Positions 9,151-17,143 of a DNA stretch of 64,000 nucleotides are shown here, piece after piece. The DNA lies in the NCBI RefSeq assembly GCF_002803075.1, contig NZ_NNBK01000015.1, positions 170,714-234,713 of the forward strand, read 5' to 3'. The first letter of the stretch is position 1. Each line of letters opens with the position of its first letter. Position numbers and translations under genes: made by a program. Below the pieces are notes generated by a model. That model saw only the letters and a program-made list of their open reading frames with translations, was not told the DNA's origin and ran no database searches. The DNA comes from Streptomyces sp. CB01373 (lineage in GTDB: Bacteria; Actinomycetota; Actinomycetes; Streptomycetales; Streptomycetaceae).

Positions 9151-9993
9151 GTGAGGGACCCGAATACCGGACGCGTGGGGACTGCGGGACAGAGCGCGGA
9201 ACAGGACGGCGTGTCGCCGGGCGCCGACGCCGAAGCACCGCCGGACGCGCCCTTGTCGGGGTGCGCGGCGCTGGTGACCGGCGCGTCCAGCGGCATCGGT
9301 GCGGCGACGGCCCGGGAACTGGCCCGACTCGGCGCGGCCGTGGCCGTCGTCGCCCGGCGTACCGAGCGGCTGGAGGAACTGGCCGCGGGCATCCGCGACC
9401 AGGGCGGCTCGTGCGCCGCCCTCACCGCCGACCTGCGGGACGCGGCGCAGGCGCGCCGGGCCGTCGAAGAAGCCGTCGGCCGCCTCGCACGGCTGGACGT
9501 GCTGGTGAACAACGCCGGTTACGTGGCCATGGGTCCCATCGAGGAGAGTGACCCGGCGGACTGGGAGCGGATGGTCGGCCTCAACCTCGACGCGGTTCTG
9601 CAGATGTCTCGATCGGCGTTGCCGCACCTGCTGCGGGCGGCGGAGGAGGGGACTCGCGGGGTCGCCGATCTGGTGAACGTCAGCTCGGTCGCGGGCAGGG
9701 TGGTGCGCAGGAACAACGTCGTGTACTCGGCGACGAAGCACGCGGTGGGCGCGTTCAGCGAGGGCATGCGCCAGGAGGTGACCGGGCGGGGCGTACGGGT
9801 AGGTCTGATCGAACCGGGCTTGACCATGACGGAGATGGCGACCGGCGGCGGGCGCCTCGCCGCTCGTGCCATGCCGGAGGATGCCTGGTTGCGTGCCGAG
9901 GACATCGCCCGGGCCATCACCTTCATGATCACTCAGCCCCCGCACGCCGCGATCAACGAGATCATGATGCGCCCGACGGCCCAGGAACACTGA
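9151..9993 (+). CDS. SDR-family oxidoreductase
   Basis: The 280-residue protein is a short-chain dehydrogenase: TGASSGIG cofactor motif (about residues 45-52), NNAG motif, NVSSVAG serine, and YSATK with catalytic Tyr and Lys. A hydrophilic 35-residue extension precedes the Rossmann fold. The start is uncertain: GTG 9151 has AAGGA 11 bases upstream, and GTG 9142 is an in-frame alternative. It follows the LysR gene in the same direction. The C-terminal MMRPT motif (EIMMRPTAQ) is shared with YdfG/serine-dehydrogenase-like SDRs that act on small hydroxy acids; the substrate is not known. Confidence 0.86.
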   Translation: MRDPNTGRVGTAGQSAEQDGVSPGADAEAPPDAPLSGCAALVTGASSGIGAATARELARLGAAVAVVARRTERLEELAAGIRDQGGSCAALTADLRDAAQARRAVEEAVGRLARLDVLVNNAGYVAMGPIEESDPADWERMVGLNLDAVLQMSRSALPHLLRAAEEGTRGVADLVNVSSVAGRVVRRNNVVYSATKHAVGAFSEGMRQEVTGRGVRVGLIEPGLTMTEMATGGGRLAARAMPEDAWLRAEDIARAITFMITQPPHAAINEIMMRPTAQEH

Positions 9994-10046
9994 CCACTCC
10001 CCCGGCCCGCGCCCGCTTCACCTCGCCGACAGCGAACGTACTCAAT

Positions 10047-10069
10047 CAGTCGCAGGAGTTCCGCGACTG
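10047..10069 (+). terminator. Hairpin after SDR gene
   Basis: CAGTCGC and GCGACTG pair perfectly around a 9-base loop, 54 bases after the SDR stop codon. No T-run follows, as is usual in Streptomyces. Confidence 0.45.
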
Positions 10070-10108
10070 CCGGGATCGGCTGGTCCCCTTCCCCAAGCCG
10101 CGAGTCCG

Positions 10109-10137
10109 TTGAGTTGCCCAGGCCGACGTCATACAGT
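10109..10137 (+). promoter_or_regulatory. Sigma70-type promoter for MFS transporter
   Basis: TTGAGT (10109-10114), a 17-base spacer and TACAGT (10132-10137) form a good vegetative promoter 87 bases upstream of the preferred transporter start. Confidence 0.55.
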
Positions 10138-10224
10138 GTGACCTGTCAGCCGCCTTCCAAGTGACGGTGGAACATTGGGAGTTCGGCTCCCGGGTGGGTG
10201 GGCATGTTCGAAAGGCGTGTCCCC

Positions 10225-11409
10225 ATGCAGGGCCTCCCCCAGGTGGTCGCTTCCGGCCCCGCCGAGCAGGTCGGCCGGGCCCGTGCGGTGGTCGCGGTAA
10301 CCGCGCTGGCGCTGGCGCTGTTCGTATACGGCACCGTGCAGAGCCTGCCGATCGGACTGCTGCCGCAGATCGCGCACGGACTGGACGTGTCGGAATCGTC
10401 GGTCGGGCTGCTGGTGACCGGCTACGGGCTGGTGGTCACCGTCACCGCGGTACCACTGACCAAGGCGACCCGGCGGCTCCCGCGTCGCCGCCTGCTCACC
10501 GCCCTGCTGTGCGCCTTCTCCGCCGCCGCCTCGCTGGCCGCCCTGGCACCCGGCTACGCCGTCCTGCTGTCGGCGCAGATCCTGATCGCGCTGACCCATG
10601 CGGTGCTCCTGTCGATGGTCGCGGCGACCGCCACGAGCATGTTCCGCGAAGCAGTGCGGGCCAAGGTGGTCGGGGCACTGTTCAGCGGCATCCCGCTGGC
10701 GAGCGCGGTCGGCGTCCCGGCAGGGACCTGGCTCGGACAGCGGACCGAATGGCGGGTGCCGTTCCTGGTCATGAGCGCCCTGGGCCTGATGGCCGCAGTC
10801 GCTGTCGCGCTCCTGCTGCCCTCGGCACAGACCGCACCGACCCCCGCGTCCATCACCCAACGGCCCAGCAGCTCGCGCTTCGCCCTGCTGATGGCGGCGA
10901 CCGGGCTGGTCGTCGCCGGCGTCTTCACCTTCTACACGTACGTCGCCGTCTTCCTCACCCAGGCAGCCGGCCTGCCCTCGGACACCGTCAGCGCGGTGCT
11001 CCTGCTGAACGGCCTGGCGGGGCTGGCCGGTACCTGGCTGTCCGGTGCCCTGTCCGACCGCGACGCCCGGGCCACGATGACCGGCACGGTGGCGCTCCTG
11101 ACGGCCGCCCTGGCGTTACTCGCGGCGGCGGGCGTCCACCCGTGGGCCGCGGTCACTGCGGTCGCCCTGCTCGGCCTGGCCCTGGCCGCCCTGATCACCG
11201 CGCTCCAGAGCCGCATCCTGCGTATCGCTCCCCGCAGTGTCGAGGTCGCGTCCGCGACGGGCTCCGCAGCCATCAACGCCGGCATAGCCTGCGGCGCCCT
11301 CCTCGGAGGACACCTCTTGGAGTCCCCCGGCCACCACAACCTCCCCCTGGCCGGTGCCCTCCTCAGCGCCGCGGCCCTCGCCCTCCTCCTCGCCGAACGC
11401 CGCGGTTAG
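10225..11409 (+). CDS. MFS transporter (DHA1, AraJ-like)
   Basis: A twelve-helix major facilitator protein of 394 residues from this start, first helix at about residues 18-40. The loop 2-3 motif appears as LTKATRRLPRRRLL. It is a proton-driven exporter by family (drug, sugar or arabinose-efflux-like); the substrate is unknown. ATG 10225 is preferred because AAAGG lies nine bases upstream, but ATG 10204 and GTG 10198 are in frame. It has its own promoter and is followed nine bases later by a DUF523 gene, so the two are probably co-transcribed. Confidence 0.85.
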   Translation: MQGLPQVVASGPAEQVGRARAVVAVTALALALFVYGTVQSLPIGLLPQIAHGLDVSESSVGLLVTGYGLVVTVTAVPLTKATRRLPRRRLLTALLCAFSAAASLAALAPGYAVLLSAQILIALTHAVLLSMVAATATSMFREAVRAKVVGALFSGIPLASAVGVPAGTWLGQRTEWRVPFLVMSALGLMAAVAVALLLPSAQTAPTPASITQRPSSSRFALLMAATGLVVAGVFTFYTYVAVFLTQAAGLPSDTVSAVLLLNGLAGLAGTWLSGALSDRDARATMTGTVALLTAALALLAAAGVHPWAAVTAVALLGLALAALITALQSRILRIAPRSVEVASATGSAAINAGIACGALLGGHLLESPGHHNLPLAGALLSAAALALLLAERRG

Positions 11410-11418
11410 CCTGGCGGC

Positions 11419-11868
11419 ATGGAAGCGATCCTGGTCAGCGCGTGTCTGCTCGGCATTCCGTGCCGGTTCGACGGGCGGCACAAGGTGTCCTCGGCGATCG
11501 AGGAGGCGGTGGCCGGCCGCGAAGTCGTATCCTTCTGCCCGGAGGTCGCGGGCGGGCTCGTGACCCCGCGGCGGCCGGCGGAGCTGGTGGGCGGCGACGG
11601 GCATGACGTGCTCGACGGAACGGCACGAGTCGTCGACGACACCGGGCGTGATGTGACGGCGCAATTCGTGAACGGAGCACGACGTGCGCTCACGGCGGCG
11701 CGGAACGCGGGTTGCGCCGAGGCACTGCTGATGCCGCGCAGTCCCTCGTGCGGGAGCGGTGCGGTCTACGACGGATCGTTCGCCGGGGAGCTGGTACCGG
11801 GAGACGGAGTCACGACGGCGTTGCTGGAGCGGAACGGCATCGCCGTGCGACCCGCGCCCGGGGTGTGA
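11419..11868 (+). CDS. DUF523-family protein (TudS-like, putative iron-sulfur)
   Basis: The 149-residue protein matches DUF523: it opens VSACLLGIPCRFDG and contains FCPEV and PRSPSCG, supplying the four conserved cysteines of the family. One DUF523 member, TudS, is a [4Fe-4S] thiouracil desulfurase, so a desulfurase role is possible but not proven. It starts nine bases after the MFS stop and is probably in the same transcript. A strong hairpin follows. Confidence 0.85.
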   Translation: MEAILVSACLLGIPCRFDGRHKVSSAIEEAVAGREVVSFCPEVAGGLVTPRRPAELVGGDGHDVLDGTARVVDDTGRDVTAQFVNGARRALTAARNAGCAEALLMPRSPSCGSGAVYDGSFAGELVPGDGVTTALLERNGIAVRPAPGV

Positions 11869-11907
11869 CTCGGTCTCCTTACCGGTCTTCGGTCTCCTTG
11901 CCGATCT

Positions 11908-11942
11908 GATGAGGAGGGCCGGGCAGCCCGGCCCTCCTCATC
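11908..11942. terminator. Bidirectional terminator hairpin
   Basis: Two perfectly complementary 17-base arms (GATGAGGAGGGCCGGGC and its complement) flank a single base. It sits between two converging genes, three bases from the stop of the leftward transporter, and should end both transcripts. Confidence 0.85.
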
Positions 11943-11945
11943 GGC

Positions 11946-13442
11946 TCAGGTGGGCACCTTCTCCGGTTCGGTGGCCGGTTCTGTGGTGGGCGGGCCGGGC
12001 GTCGGCAGCGGGCCGCCGCGCAGCAGCGCGCCGCTGACGACGGCGCCGAGCGCGAAGATGCCGGCGCACCACCAGAACACCCGGGTGTAGCCGTGGATCG
12101 TCGCCAGGTGGAGCAGTGCCGGTCCCGGCTTGCCCTGGGCGTGGCCGGCCAGGTAGTCGGTGGTGGCGCTCGCCGCGATCGTGTTGAGCAGCGCGGTGCC
12201 GATGGCGCCGCCCAACTGCTGGCCGGTGTTGATGGCGGCCGAGGCGATGCCCGCGTCCTGCGGCAGCACCCCGGAGGTGCCGGTGCGCAGAGCGGCGGCG
12301 AAGATCATGCCCATGCCGAGCCCGATCACCATGATCGGCCCGAGGAGCGTCGAGGCGTAGTGGGAGTCCGGCCCGATCCGGGTCAGCAGGGCCATGCCAC
12401 CGACGTTGATCAGCATGCCCGCGGTGATCAGCGGCCGCGGGCCGAAGCGCGGCATCAGCCGGATGTTGCCGACGGTGCTCGCCGCGGCCGTGACGCCCAC
12501 CATCGGCAGCAGGGCGACACCCGACTTGATCGCCGAGTAGCCCAGGTCGGTCTGCATGTAGTAGATGAGGAAGAGCAGCACGCCGAACATGCCCGCGCCG
12601 ATGACCAGTGCGGCGACGCAGGAACCGCCGCGGTTGCGGTCGAGCACGATCCGCGGGGGCAGCAACGGGTGCTGGGCGCGGCGCTGCCAGAAGGAGAACA
12701 GGACCACCAGCACGCCGCCGGCCATGAGGAAGCCCCAGGTCGACGGGGTGTGCCAGCTGTGCGTCGCCGCGTTGGAGAAGCCGTAGACCAGGCAGAGCAT
12801 GCCGCCGGACACCACGATCACGCCGGGGACGTCCATCCTGGCGCCCGTGCGCGGCTGCCGGGTCAGCAGCGAGGAGCCGACGATCAGCGAGAAGGCCGCG
12901 AAGACCAGGTTGATGTACATGCACCAGCGCCAGTTCAGGGCGGAGGTCAGCGCGCCTCCGATGAGCAGGCCCATACCGCCGCCGCCGGCCGCGACCGCGC
13001 TGAAGACGCCGAATGCCCTGCCGCGCTCCTTGGGATCGGTGAACGTGGTCGCCAGCAGCGACAAGGTCGTGGGCGCGAGCAGCGCGGCGAAGACTCCCTG
13101 GCAGGCGCGGGCGGCCACCAGCATGCCGAAGCTGTTGGAGGCGCCACCGACCGCGGAGGCGGCCGCGAAGCCTGCCAGGCCGGCGATGAATGTCTCCTTG
13201 CGTCCGATGAGGTCGGCGAGCCGGCCGCTGAACAGCAGCAGGCTGCCGTAGCTCAGGGCGTACGCCGTCACGACCCACTGCTTGTCCGCGTCCGAGAAGT
13301 GCAGCGCGGTCTGCGCCGACGGCAGGGCCAGGTTCATCACCGTGGCGTCGAGGGTCAGCATGAGGTATGCGGTGCAGATGACGGCGAGGACCATCCATCG
13401 CCGCGATTCCCCGGCCGCGGGCACGGCGCTGGGTGTGGACAT
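11946..13442 (-). CDS. DHA2-family MFS drug/proton antiporter (EmrB/QacA type)
   Basis: The 498-residue protein has 14 predicted membrane helices, the DHA2 signature LDATVMNLALP in helix 1, motif A as GRLADLIGRKETF and motif C in helix 5 (GMGLLIGGALTS). Family members export cationic drugs or antibiotics using the proton gradient. The ATG has AGGAG eight bases upstream. It lies downstream of the ECF sigma gene in the same direction and has its own ECF41-like promoter at 13490-13516, suggesting it belongs to that sigma factor's regulon. Confidence 0.9.
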   Translation of the reverse strand: MSTPSAVPAAGESRRWMVLAVICTAYLMLTLDATVMNLALPSAQTALHFSDADKQWVVTAYALSYGSLLLFSGRLADLIGRKETFIAGLAGFAAASAVGGASNSFGMLVAARACQGVFAALLAPTTLSLLATTFTDPKERGRAFGVFSAVAAGGGGMGLLIGGALTSALNWRWCMYINLVFAAFSLIVGSSLLTRQPRTGARMDVPGVIVVSGGMLCLVYGFSNAATHSWHTPSTWGFLMAGGVLVVLFSFWQRRAQHPLLPPRIVLDRNRGGSCVAALVIGAGMFGVLLFLIYYMQTDLGYSAIKSGVALLPMVGVTAAASTVGNIRLMPRFGPRPLITAGMLINVGGMALLTRIGPDSHYASTLLGPIMVIGLGMGMIFAAALRTGTSGVLPQDAGIASAAINTGQQLGGAIGTALLNTIAASATTDYLAGHAQGKPGPALLHLATIHGYTRVFWWCAGIFALGAVVSGALLRGGPLPTPGPPTTEPATEPEKVPT

Positions 13443-13489
13443 GAGGTGTCTCCTGGTCGCATGAGTCGGAGTTCGGGCTCAGTCCGTAT

Positions 13490-13516
13490 GACAGGCGACG
13501 GCTGCCGGATGTGACG
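13490..13516 (-). promoter_or_regulatory. ECF41-like promoter for DHA2 transporter
   Basis: On the minus strand CGTCACA, exactly 16 bases, then TGTC, 48 bases upstream of the transporter ATG. The known ECF41 consensus is TGTCACA-N16-CGTC; this copy differs at one position in each box. Confidence 0.5.
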
Positions 13517-13597
13517 GGGTGTACGCCCCGGCCCGGGAGCGGGCCGGTCAGGGTACTCCGCGCCGGCCCGGTCGGGGCCATGACGTGCTGCGGCGGT

Positions 13598-14527
13598 TCA
13601 GCGCAGAACGATGTCCACGCCGGTGAGGTCGGCCCGGACGTCGATGCCGGTGATCCGGTCGCCGGTGATGCCGAAGCGGTACACGGCCAGCGGCACGCCG
13701 CCCGGGGCGAAGGCCAGTCCGGCGGAGCCGTCGACCAGGGCGGGCACCGGGTCCCAGGAAAGTTTGACGAAGGCGCGCGCGACGGCGTCGGAGCCGCGGA
13801 GCTCCGTCACCGGCTGCCTCCCCCTGGCCGCGGCCATCCGCACGGCCGTCCGGTCGGAGCGGAGCACGATGTCCGGGGCGAGCAGGGTCAGCAGCGCCTC
13901 GAAGTCGCCCTCGCGGGAAGCGGTGAGGAAGGCGCGGATGAGATCGGCCTTGCCGGCCTGGTCGGTGTCGGCGCCCCCGTCCGGTGCCGGCGCGCCCGTC
14001 GGGCCCGCGCCCGGTGCGGCCGCGGCGACGCCCTGCCGCTGGATGCGGCGGCGGGCGCGGCTGGCCAGTTGGCGGGCCGCGGCCGGAGTGCGGTCCACGA
14101 TCGGCGCGATCTCCACGAAGGGCACGGCGAACATGTCGTGCAGCACGAACGCCAGCCGCTCGGCGGGCGTGAGCGTGTCAAGGATGAGGAGCATGGCGGT
14201 GCCGACCGACTCGGCTAGCAGCGCCTCCCGTTCCGGGTCGACCGGCGTGTCCGGGCGGGGCGAGCCGCCGGCCTCGGGGACGTCGACCAGGTCCTCGCGG
14301 CGCGACCTGCGCGACTGGAGCATGTTCAACGACACCCGGGCCACGACGGTGGTGAGCCAGCCGCTCATGTTCTCGACCGCGGCGGTGTCCGAGCGGCTGA
14401 CGCGGAGCCAGGCCTCCTGGACGGCGTCGTCCGCCTCGGCCGGCGAGCCGAGCATCCGGTACGCCACCGCCCGCAGGCGAGGGCGGTCGGTCTCGAACCG
14501 AGCGGCCAGCCAGTCGTGTTCGGTCAT
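13598..14527 (-). CDS. ECF sigma factor with C-terminal SnoaL-like domain (ECF41-related)
   Basis: The 309-residue protein has sigma region 2 (YRMLGSPAEADDAVQEAWLRV, shown in part), region 4 (LTPAERLAFVLHDMFAVPFVEIA) and, from about residue 195, a SnoaL/NTF2-like extension of the SigJ/ECF41 type that replaces an anti-sigma factor. The linker between them is Gly/Ala/Pro-rich. It lacks the C-terminal NPxKL motif of canonical ECF41 members, so it may be a divergent subgroup. It is preceded by a textbook ECF41 promoter, implying autoregulation. The gene downstream is a DHA2 transporter. Confidence 0.88.
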   Translation of the reverse strand: MTEHDWLAARFETDRPRLRAVAYRMLGSPAEADDAVQEAWLRVSRSDTAAVENMSGWLTTVVARVSLNMLQSRRSRREDLVDVPEAGGSPRPDTPVDPEREALLAESVGTAMLLILDTLTPAERLAFVLHDMFAVPFVEIAPIVDRTPAAARQLASRARRRIQRQGVAAAAPGAGPTGAPAPDGGADTDQAGKADLIRAFLTASREGDFEALLTLLAPDIVLRSDRTAVRMAAARGRQPVTELRGSDAVARAFVKLSWDPVPALVDGSAGLAFAPGGVPLAVYRFGITGDRITGIDVRADLTGVDIVLR

Positions 14528-14584
14528 CGGGTCACACTCTCCCCACGGGTGCCTCGGGTCCGACGGTCCGGAGCCCGCCCATGT

Positions 14585-14611
14585 GACGCCCGCGGGGCCG
14601 AATGTGTGACA
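14585..14611 (-). promoter_or_regulatory. ECF41-type promoter for the sigma gene
   Basis: On the minus strand TGTCACA, 16 bases, CGTC: a perfect match to the described ECF41 consensus, 58 bases before the sigma factor ATG. It overlaps the end of the SDR remnant. Confidence 0.65.
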
Positions 14612-14689
14612 TCCGGGCCGGGTGCCCGGCCCGATGGGATCGCAGCGGCCGGGCGCGGGCCGGAGCGCTTCCGCCCGCTTCGTTCTCAG

Positions 14690-14870
14690 AAGTGCGTGCC
14701 GCCGTCATGCGGACCTCGGTGCCGGTGATGAAGCTGCCGTCGTCGGAGCCGAGCATCGCGACCACGGACGCCACCGTCCCGGGGCCGGCGAAGCCCTGGC
14801 CGAGCGCCGGGGAGAGCTTCGCGAACAGGCTCATGTCGGCGTCCTCGGGCCTACGGGCGGCTGAGTCAGG
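14690..14870 (-). pseudogene. SDR dehydrogenase remnant (C-terminal end only)
   Basis: The minus-strand frame reads RRPEDADMSLFAKLSPALGQ, then GFAGPGTVASVVAMLGSDDG and SFITGTEVR. These are the last roughly 55 residues of a short-chain dehydrogenase, normally ending SFITGTEVRVDGG. The cofactor and catalytic parts are absent upstream and the terminal DGG is lost to unrelated residues. An ATG at 14834 keeps the frame open, so a short peptide could still be made, but it would not fold as an enzyme. Confidence 0.65.
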
Positions 14871-14930
14871 TACGCGCGAACCCGCGATGCCCCACGCATC
14901 ACGGGCAGGCGGACCCGGCGGGGGGCTGCC

Positions 14931-15833
14931 TCACTCGTGGGGCACGACGGCCAGCGGGCAGCGGACGTGGTGGACGGCGGCGTGGGTGACGGGGCCGATG
15001 CGCGGAACCGCCGGCCGGCCGGACAGGCGGCGGCCGACGACGAGGAGGCTCGCCGCGGAGGCGGCCCGGACCAGCACGGTGGAGGCCCTGCCCTCCACGA
15101 CGGTCTCCAGGACCTCGGTGTTCGGGTACTTCTCGCGCCACGCCTTCAGCACGGCGGACAGGAAGCCCCGCCACTCCTCGGCCTGCTCGGGATCGTTGAT
15201 CAGCCCGATGTCCCCGGGGCCGAGACTGATCGCGGAGGGCGGCTGCCAGGCGTACACGACACGCAGCCGGGCGTGCCGCAGCCGCGCCGCCTCGAACGCG
15301 AACTCGATCACCTCGTCGCAGGCGTCGGCGAGGTCGATGCCGAGCACCACGTCACGGAAGCCGGTGCTGGTGGACGGGCGGCCGTCGCCGGCCGGGTAGT
15401 GCTCGTCCTCGGCCTCCTCCCCCGCCCGTACGAGGACCACGGGGCGCGGGGCCGTCGCGACCACCCCTTGGGCGACGGAGCCGACCAGGACACCGGTGAA
15501 GCCGCTGAGGCCTCGTGAGCCCACCACCAGCAGTTCGGCCCGCTCGATGGCCTTCAGCAGGGCCGCGGTCGCCGGGCCCTCGACCTGCTCGTCGGTGAGG
15601 TCCACATCGGGTACGGAGCCGCGGAGGTGCTCCTCGGCCTGCCGCAGGGTGCGGCGTGCCCGGTGCCGCCGAGCGACGTGCGCGGTTTCGCTCTCCGCCT
15701 GGCCATGGGTCCAGTTCCGGGCATGCACCAGGCGCAGCGGCCGGTCGCGACGCACCGCCTCACGGGCGGCCCACTCGACGGCGGCGAGGCTCTCGGCGGA
15801 TCCGTCCACTCCGACGACGACAGGCGACAGCAT
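14931..15833 (-). CDS. Tandem universal stress protein (UspA-like)
   Basis: The 300-residue protein holds two Usp domains, about residues 1-140 and 160-300. The first opens VVVGVDGS and has the ATP-binding G-2x-G-9x-G(S) pattern (VVGSRGLSGFTGVLVGSVAQ). The second opens DVVLGIDLAD and has a weaker motif (VVGRRLSGR). Such proteins bind ATP and respond to stress, dormancy or low oxygen. ATG 15833 is chosen because AGGAGGT lies eight bases upstream. Confidence 0.9.
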   Translation of the reverse strand: MLSPVVVGVDGSAESLAAVEWAAREAVRRDRPLRLVHARNWTHGQAESETAHVARRHRARRTLRQAEEHLRGSVPDVDLTDEQVEGPATAALLKAIERAELLVVGSRGLSGFTGVLVGSVAQGVVATAPRPVVLVRAGEEAEDEHYPAGDGRPSTSTGFRDVVLGIDLADACDEVIEFAFEAARLRHARLRVVYAWQPPSAISLGPGDIGLINDPEQAEEWRGFLSAVLKAWREKYPNTEVLETVVEGRASTVLVRAASAASLLVVGRRLSGRPAVPRIGPVTHAAVHHVRCPLAVVPHE

Positions 15834-15974
15834 GGCGCGCACCTCCTGCGCTCGGTCTGCTCCTTACTGTCAGTGTCTTACCGCGATCACTCGGTGGATA
15901 TGGGCCGCAAGGGCTCCCCCAGGCCCATTCGGCCCCTGGGGGCCCGCACCTGCGCGTGCGGGATCGCCCCCTGA

Positions 15975-16418
15975 TCAGGCGGAAGCGGAGAGCTGTTCGC
16001 GCACCCAGGCGGGATCGGGATTGGTGTGCGGCCGGCCCGCAACGACGACGGTCGGCACGGTCTCGTTGCCACCGTTGGCCGCCCGCACCGCCGCCGCGCC
16101 GGCCGGGTCACGCCAGATGTTGACCCAGTACGCCTGGCGGGCGCGGTGGCCCAACCGGATACGCAGCCGCAGACAGTACGTGCAGCCCGGCCGCCAGAAG
16201 ATGATCGGCCGGCCGTCGGCCGCGCTGCGGTCCTGTGCCTCCAGAGCACCGATCGACCGCGGGAAGAGCAGAGGCGAGCACGCACCTGCGAGCAGTACGA
16301 ACAGCAACAGATATGCCACGGCTCCGCCGGGGCTCCCCTGGGAGATCAGCCTGGCCGCGAGGACCGAGCCGCAGAGCACGAACAGGACCGGCAGAAACCA
16401 CGCGCGTTTCATGAACAT
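15975..16418 (-). CDS. Membrane-anchored glutaredoxin/mycoredoxin-like protein
   Basis: The 147-residue protein has two N-terminal membrane segments (about residues 5-25 and 30-50) followed by a glutaredoxin fold with the redox motif CTYC in WRPGCTYCLR and the cis-proline motif ETVPTVVV. It resembles actinobacterial mycoredoxin-type proteins, which reduce mycothiol mixed disulfides with CxYC sites. The fold would face the cytoplasm if both helices span. The start is ATG 16418 or ATG 16412. Confidence 0.82.
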   Translation of the reverse strand: MFMKRAWFLPVLFVLCGSVLAARLISQGSPGGAVAYLLLFVLLAGACSPLLFPRSIGALEAQDRSAADGRPIIFWRPGCTYCLRLRIRLGHRARQAYWVNIWRDPAGAAAVRAANGGNETVPTVVVAGRPHTNPDPAWVREQLSASA

Positions 16419-16458
16419 GATGACTCAGGCTACCGATACGCGTTCTCCCGCCGCTCGG

Positions 16459-17097
16459 CTACGGGGAACTCGGCCGCCGCGCCGCCGCCTCGATCAGTCG
16501 CCTGATGTCGTTCAGGTCGGCCTCGAACTCGGCGGTGAGGTCGACGGGAAGGTCCAGCCACTGCCCGAGTCTGTTGTGGCCGGGCAGTTCACCCTCCGGA
16601 AGCCGGCCGCGACGGCTGCGCGGGTCGAGAGCGCCGGGAGCGAAGCGGCCCGAGGCCTCGGAGGCGGCGAACCCGATCACGAAGGTGCTGACCAGGCGTT
16701 CCAGCCGGGGGACTTCCGGCTCGGGAACCCCCGCTTCGATGAGCGCGGTGTAGATGATGTCCACCGCGCGCACGGCGTCCGGTGTGACAGCCGGCCGGGA
16801 GAAGAGCAGGTGTGCGGCCCAGGGGTGACGTTGGGTCACCGCTCGGCAGGCATGCGCGAGGGCGTTGAGCCGCTCGTCCCAGGTCTGATCCTCGGCGGTG
16901 CCCGACGGCAGGAGCGCGGCGAGCAGGCGCCCGGCCATCGCGTCCAGGAGCGCGGCCTTGTCCTTGACATGCCGGTACAGGGCCATCGGCGTCACGCCGA
17001 CACGGTCGGCAAGCGCGCGCATCGAGACGGCTTCGAGGCCGCGCTCGTCGGCGATGGCCAGGGCCGCGTCCAGTATCTCTTCCCGCCTGCCGCTCAT
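16459..17097 (-). CDS. TetR-family repressor of the adjacent ABC exporter
   Basis: The 212-residue protein has a TetR N-terminal helix-turn-helix (REEILDAALAIADERGLEAV, then MRALADRVGVTPMALYRHV) and a TetR_C-type ligand domain. It is divergent from an ABC ATP-binding/permease pair with a perfect palindrome in between, the standard layout for a drug-responsive repressor. The inducer is unknown. Confidence 0.9.
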   Translation of the reverse strand: MSGRREEILDAALAIADERGLEAVSMRALADRVGVTPMALYRHVKDKAALLDAMAGRLLAALLPSGTAEDQTWDERLNALAHACRAVTQRHPWAAHLLFSRPAVTPDAVRAVDIIYTALIEAGVPEPEVPRLERLVSTFVIGFAASEASGRFAPGALDPRSRRGRLPEGELPGHNRLGQWLDLPVDLTAEFEADLNDIRRLIEAAARRPSSP

Positions 17098-17099
17098 GG

Positions 17100-17129
17100 G
17101 TCTACAGTGTAGACGTATACGGCGTAGAC
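17100..17129. promoter_or_regulatory. TetR operator region
   Basis: GTCTAC-AGT-GTAGAC (17100-17114) is a perfect 6-3-6 inverted repeat starting three bases before the TetR ATG. GTATAC (17115-17120) and a further half-site GTAGAC (17124-17129) follow. Occupation would block both the repressor gene and the ABC operon. Confidence 0.65.
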
Positions 17130-17143
17130 CTCACGGAGACGGG

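Noticed and set aside
9031..9990. Minus-strand frame opposite the SDR gene
   Set aside because: The plus strand has all SDR motifs and the minus-strand translation has none.
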